Source: a virus. Taken from it: 36,233 bases of DNA. The position numbers and the translations under genes are program-made. The stretch lies in IMG/VR virus record IMGVR_UViG_3300028025_002671, positions 1 through 36,233 of that record; one strand, 5' to 3'. The notes under the pieces are model-generated. The model worked only from the letters and a program-made list of their open reading frames with translations, made no database searches and was not told the DNA's origin. Positions 27,429 to 35,009 of the stretch are shown piece by piece (positions within the stretch are counted from its first letter, which is position 1; each line of letters begins with the position of its first letter).

Positions 27429-27836
27429 TTAGCCGAGGCGATACACAACGTAAGTACCGTCACCAGTCTTACGGAAACGGAACAACTGGCTAGTTGTCAC
27501 AGCGACAGCAACCAAAGCGTTGCCGCCATCGGTCACGCCAGTGTTAACAGCCAAAGTCACAGCGCCAGAGCTGGTGCCGATGTTCACGATTGACAAGTCA
27601 AAAGTGCTACCAACAATAGCGTTAGGAACTGCGGTATCGATTGCAGTGCCCAAAGGCAGCGTGTAAGTTGCAGCAGAAGTGGAGGGGTTAGCCACCAACA
27701 TTTGATTGCAAATTTGTGCTGCTGTCAGGGTTGCTGTAGCTGTAGCTGTCTGAGGAGCGGCCATCGCGCCCATGATAGTTTCTGCGCGGTTGCCTGCACC
27801 GACTTGGTAACCGCCTGCGCCGTTAGGTAATGCCAT
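27429..27836 (-). CDS. Capsid decoration or head accessory protein
   Basis: The 135-residue protein has a flexible start (MALPNGAGGYQVGAGN), a Thr/Ala-rich strand region (TATATATLTAAQICNQMLVA) and NALVAVAVTTSQLFRFRKTG at the end. It lies directly after the coat gene between two terminators, the usual place of a decoration protein. No specific family is certain. Confidence 0.72.
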   Translation of the reverse strand: MALPNGAGGYQVGAGNRAETIMGAMAAPQTATATATLTAAQICNQMLVANPSTSAATYTLPLGTAIDTAVPNAIVGSTFDLSIVNIGTSSGAVTLAVNTGVTDGGNALVAVAVTTSQLFRFRKTGDGTYVVYRLG

Positions 27837-27859
27837 GATAAAAGTCCTTTAAAAAAGTT

Positions 27860-27882
27860 ACAAAGAAAGGGGCCGAAGCCCC
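27860..27882 (-). terminator. UUCG-loop intrinsic terminator after the coat gene
   Basis: In the - strand transcript GGGGC-TTCG-GCCCC (27882-27869) is followed by TTTCTTTG. It lies 8 bp after the end of the coat gene and should lower transcription past it. Confidence 0.8.
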
Positions 27883-27890
27883 GTTTCAGA

Positions 27891-29099
27891 TTAGCCCCAG
27901 AGGCGGCAAGCCATTTGTGGGCGGATCGTGCTGAAGCCATACAACACGTCGATACGGCAAGGCATACGGTCGTTGTTGATGTCATACTGACGGACCACAC
28001 GCAAGCTGATACCGTTGTGCACTGCGCGAGCAGCCATGTCCACACCTTGTGGCAACAGCAAGTCGGCGGTAGCGAACGAGATCGCATCTTTGTGGTACAC
28101 CAAGTTCTGAGCGTACTGAGTAGAAGCAGCACCCACGAACACAACAGCTTTGCTGGTTGCAGGCAATGAGTCAACAGTAGCCAAGGCGTTAGTTGCAGAG
28201 TAGATAGGAGCCACAGTGATAGTGCCGGCGCCAGAGCCGTTCAGAGTCACGTCGGCAGTAGCCACGAACTGGAACAACGAACCAGTGGATTCACGGGTTT
28301 GTGGGTTCACAGAGTAGCAATCAGCGATAGTGAACACGTCACCGATTTTGACGGTAGTGTTGGCACCAGCTCCAGTGATGGAGATAGAAGTTGCGCCTTC
28401 AGCAGTCACAGCAGCAGAAGTTGTACCGCCGGTAGCTGTACGCGAACCAGTGGTGAACTGCTTGATAGACTGAGACATGTTGATCTCGTCAAAGCCCAAC
28501 ACGCCAGTACCCATCATGCCGTTCTTGAACTGCTTGCTGATAGTGTCGGTGGGGTTGAACAAACCTTTCATGCCTTCAACCAAACCTGCGTTAGCAGCTG
28601 GGTTGACGGTAGCGTAACGTGGAGACATCACGGCTGCGTTTTCGTTCAGTTTTTGTTGAGCTTGCAACAGAACCAAAGAAGTGGCAGGAGTGGTGCCAGG
28701 TGTACCAACGGTGTTACCAACGCTCTTGTAAGAGTTGGCTACGTCAGCGTCCACGCTAGAAGCCAATTGGCTAATACGAGGCTTCAACACACGCTCAGCG
28801 AAGTCGTCCAATTGCATGGTCAATTCAGCAGATGTGAAGTTGATACCAATGTGCTTTTGGCTAGACACGGTCAAGGTGGTGAACTGTTCGTTGTCGTCTT
28901 GCACTTGCAAGGCGGCGCCGTCAGTTACCAGAGCGCGGTCGGGCAAACGGATACGCAAAGTAGAACCGATCTTGGCACCTTCAACAGCAAAGCTGTCGTC
29001 GTACTGACGGTTGACGTTACGGGTGATAACAAGGTTGTTCTCGAGGATTTCGAGCGCCTTGCGGGTGATCATGTCGATCGTTAAGATGCTGTTTGACAT
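27891..29099 (-). CDS. Major capsid (coat) protein, P22 gp5-like
   Basis: The 402-residue protein (P22 gp5 has 430) opens SNSILTIDMITRKALEILEN, as in P22-type coat proteins. It continues with IGSTLRIRLPDRALVTDGAA, SQKHIGINFTSAELTMQLDD and the C-terminal part ISLRVVRQYDINNDRMPCRI. The insertion domain appears to lie near 225-290 (TSISITGAGANTTVKIGDVF). It is made with the scaffolding protein and probably needs chaperonin help, as P22 coat does. Confidence 0.93.
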   Translation of the reverse strand: MSNSILTIDMITRKALEILENNLVITRNVNRQYDDSFAVEGAKIGSTLRIRLPDRALVTDGAALQVQDDNEQFTTLTVSSQKHIGINFTSAELTMQLDDFAERVLKPRISQLASSVDADVANSYKSVGNTVGTPGTTPATSLVLLQAQQKLNENAAVMSPRYATVNPAANAGLVEGMKGLFNPTDTISKQFKNGMMGTGVLGFDEINMSQSIKQFTTGSRTATGGTTSAAVTAEGATSISITGAGANTTVKIGDVFTIADCYSVNPQTRESTGSLFQFVATADVTLNGSGAGTITVAPIYSATNALATVDSLPATSKAVVFVGAASTQYAQNLVYHKDAISFATADLLLPQGVDMAARAVHNGISLRVVRQYDINNDRMPCRIDVLYGFSTIRPQMACRLWG

Positions 29100-29117
29100 T
29101 TAAAGTCCTTTGAAAAG

Positions 29118-29903
29118 TTAGCGGGTTTGTGCCTGATGCTTCTTAATCTGTCGTGCACGTTCGGCTTCAATCCACTGTGAGGTCGTCATGCTCTTAATAG
29201 AGCGCGGGTCCGTAGTGTCATGAGTCGGTGCTCCAGTGGAGCGTGCAGTTACTGGACTAATCGGCGCAGGCGCAGATGTCGTTCTTTTGACTGGAGGATT
29301 ATCAGCCAATTTGGCTTCGATCTTTCCAATCTCTTTTGCCTGCATGAAAGGCGTCAAGCGAGAAATGCGGTCTGCATCCTTGGGGTTGGAGCCGAGGTAG
29401 TAAGCTAACTCAGGACCAATGTCCGAATGCTGGATCGTCTCTGCCATCACGTTTGTGATCGGTAGGTTAGGGTTGTACGCGACTTGCTCGAAGTCATCAT
29501 ACTTATCCCGAGCCTGCTCTTCACGCTCTTGATAGCTCTCTAAAACTTGCGACTGTTGCTTTGCGGCTTCGCGTTGCTGGACTAGCTTGTCGGCTTCTGC
29601 ACGGATGAATTCCGCGTAATCAGTCGGCGACTGGAACTGGTCTGGCGACGGTAGGTCGGTCGGCACGATTTGCTTTTCAGCACCTCGTTGCGCTTGTTCA
29701 CGTTCCCACTTACGTTGCTCTCTTGCGAGGCGTTTGCCGATCATTGCATCGATTTCAGCTTGCGAGTACTTCTTTTCCTCTACTGGCTGTTCGTTGCTTT
29801 CATCAGCGACTACCGGCGTGTTTTCAACAGTCTCTGTGGTGGCCGTCACTTCAGGAGCTGGCGCGGAGTCAACTTCCGCTAGGTTTTGGACTTCTTCAGT
29901 CAT
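29118..29903 (-). CDS. Scaffolding protein, P22 gp8-like
   Basis: The 261-residue protein has an acidic disordered start (EVQNLAEVDSAPAPEVTATT), then EEKKYSQAEIDAMIGKRLAR, charged helices through about 185, and a basic end (EAERARQIKKHQAQTR) that could be the coat-binding helix-turn-helix. It is a little shorter than P22 gp8 (303). It lies just upstream of the coat gene, as usual, and should exit the procapsid during packaging. Confidence 0.85.
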   Translation of the reverse strand: MTEEVQNLAEVDSAPAPEVTATTETVENTPVVADESNEQPVEEKKYSQAEIDAMIGKRLAREQRKWEREQAQRGAEKQIVPTDLPSPDQFQSPTDYAEFIRAEADKLVQQREAAKQQSQVLESYQEREEQARDKYDDFEQVAYNPNLPITNVMAETIQHSDIGPELAYYLGSNPKDADRISRLTPFMQAKEIGKIEAKLADNPPVKRTTSAPAPISPVTARSTGAPTHDTTDPRSIKSMTTSQWIEAERARQIKKHQAQTR

Positions 29904-29907
29904 TTTT

Positions 29908-29962
29908 GAATCCTAAGATTCCCTGGTGTGCTGCACCAGTACAGTTTGTGTGCATTATGCAC
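29908..29962 (-). promoter_or_regulatory. Hairpins around the scaffolding gene start
   Basis: In the - strand transcript three small hairpins stack before the scaffold start: GTGCAT-ATGCAC (29962-29950), CTGGTG/CACCAG (29939-29923) and GAATC-TTAG-GATTC (29921-29908). The last contains the ribosome-binding AGGA (29914-29911), 7 bases before the scaffold ATG, so folding would partly hide it. This would suit translation control of scaffold, known in P22 to be self-regulated after transcription. Confidence 0.45.
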
Positions 29963-30443
29963 TTAATGCGGCAACTTTGTCTTGGAAAGCCTTAACGCGT
30001 GCATCAAGTGCAGATTGATCTGCGGCCAGCTTGGCAGCCAATGCGGCCAAATTAGCTTGAGTTTGTTCTTGCTGAATGTCGCGCGCGTCAGCAGATTTTT
30101 CGCGACTGGCCAAAATAGCCTCACGTTCAGTGCTAGACGCACTAAACGCCGCGGTCTGTTCGTCAAGTGCTTTTTCACGGGCCTTGAGTTCTGCGGCCTT
30201 AGTTTTGGCAGCAGCAGCGTCTGCCTTGGCGTCAGCCAAAATAGCAGCGGCTTCGTCTTGCGCAGCCTTGAGTTGAGCAGCAGCCGCCTCGCGGTCTGCC
30301 AGCGCGTCTTGCGCAGCAGACAGCGCGCCTTGGCGCACGGCCAGCTCGTCACGCAAAGCCGCCATGTTGGCTAGGTCAACAGGCAATTGCTTGGTGAAGT
30401 ATTCAACGTAATTCATTGCTGCTGAATCGTTAGAGATGTTCAT
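29955..30443 (-). CDS. Long coiled-coil protein of the head module
   Basis: The 162-residue protein is Ala-, Glu- and Lys-rich with nearly unbroken helix from residue 25 to the end (LAVRQGALSAAQDALADREA ... DQSALDARVKAFQDKVAALS). The N terminus (NYVEYFTKQLPVDLANMAAL) differs. Length and place suggest a head assembly helper, such as a second scaffold-like protein or a structural rod. Confidence 0.7.
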   Translation of the reverse strand: MNISNDSAAMNYVEYFTKQLPVDLANMAALRDELAVRQGALSAAQDALADREAAAAQLKAAQDEAAAILADAKADAAAAKTKAAELKAREKALDEQTAAFSASSTEREAILASREKSADARDIQQEQTQANLAALAAKLAADQSALDARVKAFQDKVAALSA

Positions 30444-30452
30444 GCTGGCCTC

Positions 30453-30758
30453 TTATGAATAGTAAGTGACGTTGAGCTTTGCGCCTGCGGTCTGTTCAAT
30501 AAATCGAATTTGTGAAAGGTCACCGTCATACTGCAAAGTCACGCCAGCAGCCAAGGGCATACCAACCGATGCGGTAGGGGCCACACCGTCATCACGCCAA
30601 CGGACGTTTTGTGTCTCAGGCGTGATGATCGCAATGCGAGGAGTACCGGCCAAACCGCTCAAATCTTTTTGCGGGACAGTCAGTGCAGTAGACGCGCTCA
30701 AGCTGGTTATCTGCTGATAACCCATTGTTGACGTAACTGCTTTTAAGTTAATAGCCAT
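30453..30758 (-). CDS. Small beta-rich structural protein
   Basis: The 101-residue protein is chosen from ATG 30758, preceded by AGGAG; a TTG at 30761 in frame is possible. The pattern STALTVPQ...RIAIITPETQNVRWRDDG...GVTLQYDGDLSQIRFIEQ...LNVTYY is common in short phage head proteins with a sandwich fold. It may be a capsid accessory protein. Confidence 0.75.
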   Translation of the reverse strand: MAINLKAVTSTMGYQQITSLSASTALTVPQKDLSGLAGTPRIAIITPETQNVRWRDDGVAPTASVGMPLAAGVTLQYDGDLSQIRFIEQTAGAKLNVTYYS

Positions 30759-30880
30759 CAAAATCTCCTTCGTTCGGTGAATGACCGAATTTTAACTACC
30801 AATTCATCCAAGTATGCCTCAACGGCTTCAAAAAATCCACCACTGAAGAAAGAACCTTCAAAAAACGGACCGCCGCTCAT
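30758..30880 (-). CDS. 40-residue Gly-Phe repeat peptide
   Basis: ATG 30880 has a perfect GGAGG 5 bases upstream and overlaps the previous stop. The frame reads MSGGPFFEGSFFSGGFFEAV then a helix AYLDELVVKIRSFTERRRF, and ends sharing a base with the next start. Small head-region phage peptides with repeated GGxFF motifs are familiar. The repeats might mediate weak self-association. Function is unknown. Confidence 0.65.
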   Translation of the reverse strand: MSGGPFFEGSFFSGGFFEAVEAYLDELVVKIRSFTERRRF

Positions 30881-31146
30881 GCGTCCTCCGCACCTTCAAA
30901 CTCAGGCTTTTGCTTAATGATGGCGTATAAGGCAGCACGATCAGCACCAGCAACGTACTCAGCGCCTGACAGTTGAACCTTGCCAGCACACAAGGGCTGC
31001 TTACCTGCGTCACGGGCTTCCTTGGATGCGTAGCCGTAGAAGGTCACTTCAGTGCCTTGGCCTTTGAAGTCTTCTTGTACTGCACCTATGTTGAAGTACA
31101 CGGCTGGAATTCCGTAGTCTGTGTCTACTGATTTAATGAGTGCCAT
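30877..31146 (-). CDS. Small head-module protein
   Basis: The 89-residue protein (MALIKSVDTDYGIPAVYFNI) reads as beta strands with a YGYASKEARDAGKQPLCAG helix and an acidic end. Small proteins of this kind with TEVTFYGYASKEA occur beside coat genes. Function is unknown; a structural part of the head is likely. Confidence 0.75.
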   Translation of the reverse strand: MALIKSVDTDYGIPAVYFNIGAVQEDFKGQGTEVTFYGYASKEARDAGKQPLCAGKVQLSGAEYVAGADRAALYAIIKQKPEFEGAEDA

Positions 31147-31166
31147 ATGATTTTCCTTTTAAAAAG

Positions 31167-32009
31167 TTAAGCGATAACCGCTAGTTTACGAACAGTGCCA
31201 CCACTGTCCTTGATTGTGATATAGCCTTGCACAACTAATGTCATATCAGCCGTGTAAGTACCGAACCTGACGTTACCTGTTCCCTTTGGTGTCAATGCAA
31301 CATCAACGTTTGCGCTAGCGCCTAATGCCGTAACAGCCACAGAAGACGCGCCACCTGACAATTGAACATAGTTCGTTGCTGATACGTGCGCCAAAAACGA
31401 GGAAGTAGTAATAACTTGACCTGTTCCTTTTGCTGTCAATCTCAAATTTCGATCAGCATCGCTACCTTGCGTAGAAATAACAGGGTCTGAACCAGTAGCC
31501 GCACCAGTAACCTGTACGTAGTTCACAGCAGAGGCTGTGCGAGTAACACGCATCTGTTCAACACCAACAGGAGAGAACTTAATTGCGTTATTTGTTTCGT
31601 CAACAGTCAGTAAATCAAGAACAGATGTTGTATTGTTTTGGCTTTGCAGTATGAAATTACCACCTGAAGCGCGAAGACGGTAGTCAGTAAAAGCATCCCC
31701 GCCCCATGTAGATGTAGTGCCTCGTTGAAGTTCCAAGTCTGCTATTGGAGATGTGCCAGTGTTAGACCAAACTTTTGCAGTAGTTGTTCCAGCCGTAGTA
31801 GCAGTCAATGTAGTAAACGTACCAGCAGCAGGGGTTGTAGCACCTACTGTCGTGTTATCAATAGCACCGCCTGTAACGGCTACGCTGTTGGCGTTTTGTT
31901 CAGCCATAGTCCCCACGCCTGACAGCGCATGGTCAGCATTCCACGCCGCAGCGCCAGTAGAACTGAACGAACTATCAGCGGGGATGGTGTGGGTTACAAC
32001 TACGGTCAT
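31167..32009 (-). CDS. Fibre-like protein in the head module
   Basis: The 280-residue protein starts with a common phage fibre opening (VVTHTIPADSSFSSTGAAAWNADHALSGVG), then IDNTTVGATTPAAGTFTTLT, which is a tail-fibre repeat, and several ASxNYVQxxGxA repeats near 165-235. It likely forms a trimeric fibre or whisker. Its place next to the DUF5856 and portal genes, far from the main tail fibre, is unusual. Confidence 0.75.
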   Translation of the reverse strand: MTVVVTHTIPADSSFSSTGAAAWNADHALSGVGTMAEQNANSVAVTGGAIDNTTVGATTPAAGTFTTLTATTAGTTTAKVWSNTGTSPIADLELQRGTTSTWGGDAFTDYRLRASGGNFILQSQNNTTSVLDLLTVDETNNAIKFSPVGVEQMRVTRTASAVNYVQVTGAATGSDPVISTQGSDADRNLRLTAKGTGQVITTSSFLAHVSATNYVQLSGGASSVAVTALGASANVDVALTPKGTGNVRFGTYTADMTLVVQGYITIKDSGGTVRKLAVIA

Positions 32010-32368
32010 GCTAAGAACCTTAATTTGTACAGAGTTGTCAGGTAGAGCTCAACAATGTTGTCAATCAACTGTTGCAACGATGAGTCTTCTTTGTCGCACA
32101 CTTCGTAGCGACCTTTTTCAATCTCAGCCAGTTGGTCTTGCAAGAACTCAATGATGTTGGTCGTTTTCTTGGCCGCGGGGATGGCAATAGGCCCAATCAG
32201 ACCATGACGGCCTTGGTAGGCTTCAGCAAATGCGTCCGCGTGGTCAATAACCGAATCATAAAACGTGTTCAAAGCCACATGCTTGGAGTAGCTACGAGTG
32301 TTCAGGTGCACTGAGTGGGCCACATTGCGGCCCAAGAACAGCAAACCCATCAATTGTGCGGCGTTCAT
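32006..32368 (-). CDS. DUF5856-like protein, possibly ferritin/Dps-like
   Basis: The 120-residue protein is mainly helical and has the family-like core LGRNVAHSVHLNTRSYSKHVALNTFYDSVIDHADAFAEAYQGRHG. The spacing of His, Asp and Glu (H17, H20, H29, D38, E49 region) recalls the first two helices of Dps/ferritin proteins. It lies between the portal and the fibre-like gene, with ATGA overlaps. The DUF5856 name is recalled from similar phage proteins; metal binding is inference. Confidence 0.7.
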   Translation of the reverse strand: MNAAQLMGLLFLGRNVAHSVHLNTRSYSKHVALNTFYDSVIDHADAFAEAYQGRHGLIGPIAIPAAKKTTNIIEFLQDQLAEIEKGRYEVCDKEDSSLQQLIDNIVELYLTTLYKLRFLA

Positions 32369-34506
32369 TGTGGCATCCCCATATCTTGCATAGGCATCTC
32401 AGGAATGCCACCAATCTGGCTATTAGACTCCATGGCCGCGGCCACCACACCCATAGCAATGTCTTGAATCTGCTGCTCGTTCATGCCTGCCTGCGTAGCT
32501 GTGATCCGCTGTGTCTCGGCTTGGTACGCCTTGATCTCAGCTTCGTAATCCTTGCGGCGCTGCTCTTGCACTTCAATCGACTTGCTGACGTTTTGAATCA
32601 TCTGGTGCATGTTCTCCATCTCCGCGCCCATGGCTTGGATTTGTTGCTCAGCAGCCTGCAATTCAGGTGATTTGTCGTCGTCAGCCAAGATGCTTGGGTC
32701 AATGGTCTTGCGGAAGCGCTTAGACATTTCCTGCGCGCCTGGCCAGTCCATGTTCTTAACGAACAAGTCGCCGGCCACAGTCCACAGCTGGGGGTTGCCC
32801 TGCAACAGCTGAGCCATAGCCTCCAACGCCTCTTGGCGCTTGGTTGCGTAGCCTGGGCCAGTGGTAGCCACCACGTCGTACTTGCCGACGCCAGGGTTGT
32901 AGATTTTTTCTATAACTACCCCACTCTCGTCAACAATTTCCTTCACGGGCTCTTGCTGCTCGGGGTTAATCTTGGCCATCTTAGTCTCGCCGTCCTCACC
33001 GATCACACGCGCGATGCGCTGTGTGTCGTAGATTTTGGGAATCAGATCGACCAACTGGCGCGCGATGTGACGCACGCCGCGAGCCAAGTTGTCGCCGTAG
33101 TGGTAAGTGCCCACGTCGCCCTCTTTTTGGCGCGCAAGAATAGCTTTACCAGATCGTTCGTTCGAGCCCATGCCCAGCGATGCGTTGTACTGGCCGGTTG
33201 TGGACTTAATGTCTTCCGCCGCGCCAGACTTGGCTTGCAACAGGCCGCTAGACGCCATGGGCGGCTGCGCGCGCTGTGGCAGTGGCAACATGTTGCCTTG
33301 GCCGTCGGTCACATCAGGGTTGACCTCTAGATACGGCCAGTTGTTGGTGTTGGCTGTCTTCCACTTGTCTTCGTAGCCCTCGAACTGGCCGCCGTAGCCA
33401 ATGAACGGTGCCTTGGGCGCCAATGCCAGCATCTCTGCTTCTTGGCTGACCCAGTAGTTGTACATGCGCTGGGCGTCCTTGGCGTTACGCACAAGGCCAG
33501 AGACATATAACCTGCCATCAACCTCAAATTCATTGCCCACAATGCGGATCACAGGAATCCACTTGCCAGCCCACTCGGCTTCTTCAAGAATTTCGTAGCC
33601 GTTAATCTTGCAGTACTTAACCTTGGGGTTTTGCACTACGCGCTTGTTCTTAGGCTTGCCGTAGATAGCCTTGAGCTGCTTGTCTTCGATCGTGCCTTCA
33701 AAAGCCGTGATGTTGCCTGGGTACAGATGCAGCGTGGCTTTTTCGTAGTCGATGTAGTAGTAGTCAGCGATGCGGACCGTGTCCTCGTTGAGCCAGTTGC
33801 TGATGGACTGGTCGCCCACACCCAGCGACTGCAGCGTCGAGATGGGTGCAGCGTTGGGGTACATGCGCTCGTACTCAGCTTTGGTCACGTCCTCAGTGAT
33901 AAAACACCACTTAGCATCTGCGCCAGTCGGGTCTTGAATCAGCGGGTCCATGTAGACCGAGAACGAATTGCGCACACGACCAATTTTGATGTCTTGGTCG
34001 AACGTGTTGGGGTCGCAGTACTCAGTCAGGATGCGGATGTAACCTTCGCCGTAGGCGACTTGGTTTTCACACGCTGTGTCGTACGCCACGTCGGCATCCG
34101 AGATGTACTCAATGTGCCTGATCATGCCGTTGAACACCTCAGCCACCTGCACGTCGGCGTTGTCATCCACGGGGATGACCTTGGCGCCTGGGCGGTTCTG
34201 ACGCATGTCGTTGGTGACCTGATGGACGTGTTGCGGCAGTTTGTTGATGGTCAGCGTTGGGCGTGCGTTGATGGTTTGGCCTTGAACCGCACCGCGAGTG
34301 GCTAAAACGTCCGCTGGCCACTGCCAATGGTTGTCGGGCGAGCCGGCGTAGAAGCGCAGGTCGTCCATTTCATCTTCGCGGCTCTCGGCCAGCGAGGCCA
34401 CAGCCATGTCGAGGCGGCTGCGCGCGACAGACAGAATGTCGGAGTTATCAGTTTTACCGCCCGCAGCTACGTTAGCCACGGCGACCATGCCGGTTGGATC
34501 AGCCAT
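32365..34506 (-). CDS. Portal protein, P22 gp1-like
   Basis: At 713 residues it is close to P22 gp1 (725). The start is acidic and disordered, then DDLRFYAGSPDNHWQWPADV, MRQNRPGAKVIPVDDNADVQ, GEGYIRILTEYCDPNTFDQD, IADYYYIDYEKATLHLYPGN and the clip/crown regions follow. The C-terminal 90 residues are a Gln- and Met-rich helix and tail. The portal ring forms the DNA gate at one vertex. Confidence 0.93.
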   Translation of the reverse strand: MADPTGMVAVANVAAGGKTDNSDILSVARSRLDMAVASLAESREDEMDDLRFYAGSPDNHWQWPADVLATRGAVQGQTINARPTLTINKLPQHVHQVTNDMRQNRPGAKVIPVDDNADVQVAEVFNGMIRHIEYISDADVAYDTACENQVAYGEGYIRILTEYCDPNTFDQDIKIGRVRNSFSVYMDPLIQDPTGADAKWCFITEDVTKAEYERMYPNAAPISTLQSLGVGDQSISNWLNEDTVRIADYYYIDYEKATLHLYPGNITAFEGTIEDKQLKAIYGKPKNKRVVQNPKVKYCKINGYEILEEAEWAGKWIPVIRIVGNEFEVDGRLYVSGLVRNAKDAQRMYNYWVSQEAEMLALAPKAPFIGYGGQFEGYEDKWKTANTNNWPYLEVNPDVTDGQGNMLPLPQRAQPPMASSGLLQAKSGAAEDIKSTTGQYNASLGMGSNERSGKAILARQKEGDVGTYHYGDNLARGVRHIARQLVDLIPKIYDTQRIARVIGEDGETKMAKINPEQQEPVKEIVDESGVVIEKIYNPGVGKYDVVATTGPGYATKRQEALEAMAQLLQGNPQLWTVAGDLFVKNMDWPGAQEMSKRFRKTIDPSILADDDKSPELQAAEQQIQAMGAEMENMHQMIQNVSKSIEVQEQRRKDYEAEIKAYQAETQRITATQAGMNEQQIQDIAMGVVAAAMESNSQIGGIPEMPMQDMGMPQ

Positions 34507-34735
34507 AGAAGACTCCAGTTATGTGTGGTTCACGCATGACGACGTAATTCTTTTTCTCATACGTGAACTCTTGGCCAACGCCAAAATATAGACAATCGCC
34601 GACTTTAATCTCTTTGCAGTCAGGGCCCACAGCGATGGCTTTGCCTGTTTCCATGGGATCGCCTGGCGGTAACACAAAGAAAGAATCTTCCTCAACATCA
34701 CGCTCAATAATGACGCAGTCTTTTAGTGCTCTCAT
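34499..34735 (-). CDS. GroES-like co-chaperonin protein
   Basis: The 78-residue protein follows the Cpn10 pattern: MRALKDCVIIERDVEEDSFF (first strand), GKAIAVGPDCKEIKVGDCLYFG (core with AVGP and VGD), then TYEKKNYVVMREPHITGV at the end. A mobile loop like that of GroES seems to be the PPGDPMETG segment, shorter than usual. P22-type coat proteins fold with GroEL, so a phage lid for the host GroEL is plausible. It overlaps the portal start by 8 bp. Confidence 0.75.
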   Translation of the reverse strand: MRALKDCVIIERDVEEDSFFVLPPGDPMETGKAIAVGPDCKEIKVGDCLYFGVGQEFTYEKKNYVVMREPHITGVFYG

Positions 34736-34857
34736 TTTGCTTTTTTCTTAACAGCGTACGCAATGGCTACAGCTTGCTTGACTGGCTTGCCTGCTTTGAC
34801 TTCAGCTTTGACGTTTTGCTTAAACGCCTCTTTGCTTGGAGATTTTTTCAACGGCAT
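34732..34857 (-). CDS. 41-residue basic protein, DUF6496-like
   Basis: ATG 34857 opens MPLKKSPSKEAFKQNVKAEVKAGKPVKQAVAIAYAVKKKAK, ending with ATGA overlap into the GroES-like gene. The KxxKQAVAIAYAVKKK ending matches short basic phage proteins known as DUF6496, recalled. It should bind nucleic acid or acidic surfaces. Confidence 0.7.
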   Translation of the reverse strand: MPLKKSPSKEAFKQNVKAEVKAGKPVKQAVAIAYAVKKKAK

Positions 34858-34858
34858 G

Positions 34859-35008
34859 TTATTTCTTCTTTGCAGTTTTGGCTGAGTCTTTGAAGTCTTT
34901 AGCCGTTGGTGCGGCTTTAGAGCCGACCTTGTTCATCTTTTCGCCAGAGCCAGCTTTGATGCGCTCTTGTTTGGCGTGAATGTTTGCGTAGAGTCCAGGC
35001 TTTTTCAT
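34859..35008 (-). CDS. 49-residue basic protein
   Basis: ATG 35008, with GGGAG 6 bases upstream, opens MKKPGLYANIHAKQERIKAG, a start shared by many short phage proteins after the large terminase. The rest is Lys-rich. A longer frame from 35104 lies inside the terminase gene and lacks a good start site. Function is unknown. Confidence 0.72.
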   Translation of the reverse strand: MKKPGLYANIHAKQERIKAGSGEKMNKVGSKAAPTAKDFKDSAKTAKKK

Positions 35009-35009
35009 T

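Noticed and set aside
28299-29084. 261-residue open frame on the + strand opposite the coat gene
   Set aside because: It is fully antisense to the coat gene, shows no domain and is His/Val/Ser-rich as expected of a reverse-complement shadow.
33631-34305. 224-residue open frame on the + strand opposite the portal gene
   Set aside because: It is a shadow of the portal coding strand with no recognisable features or start site.
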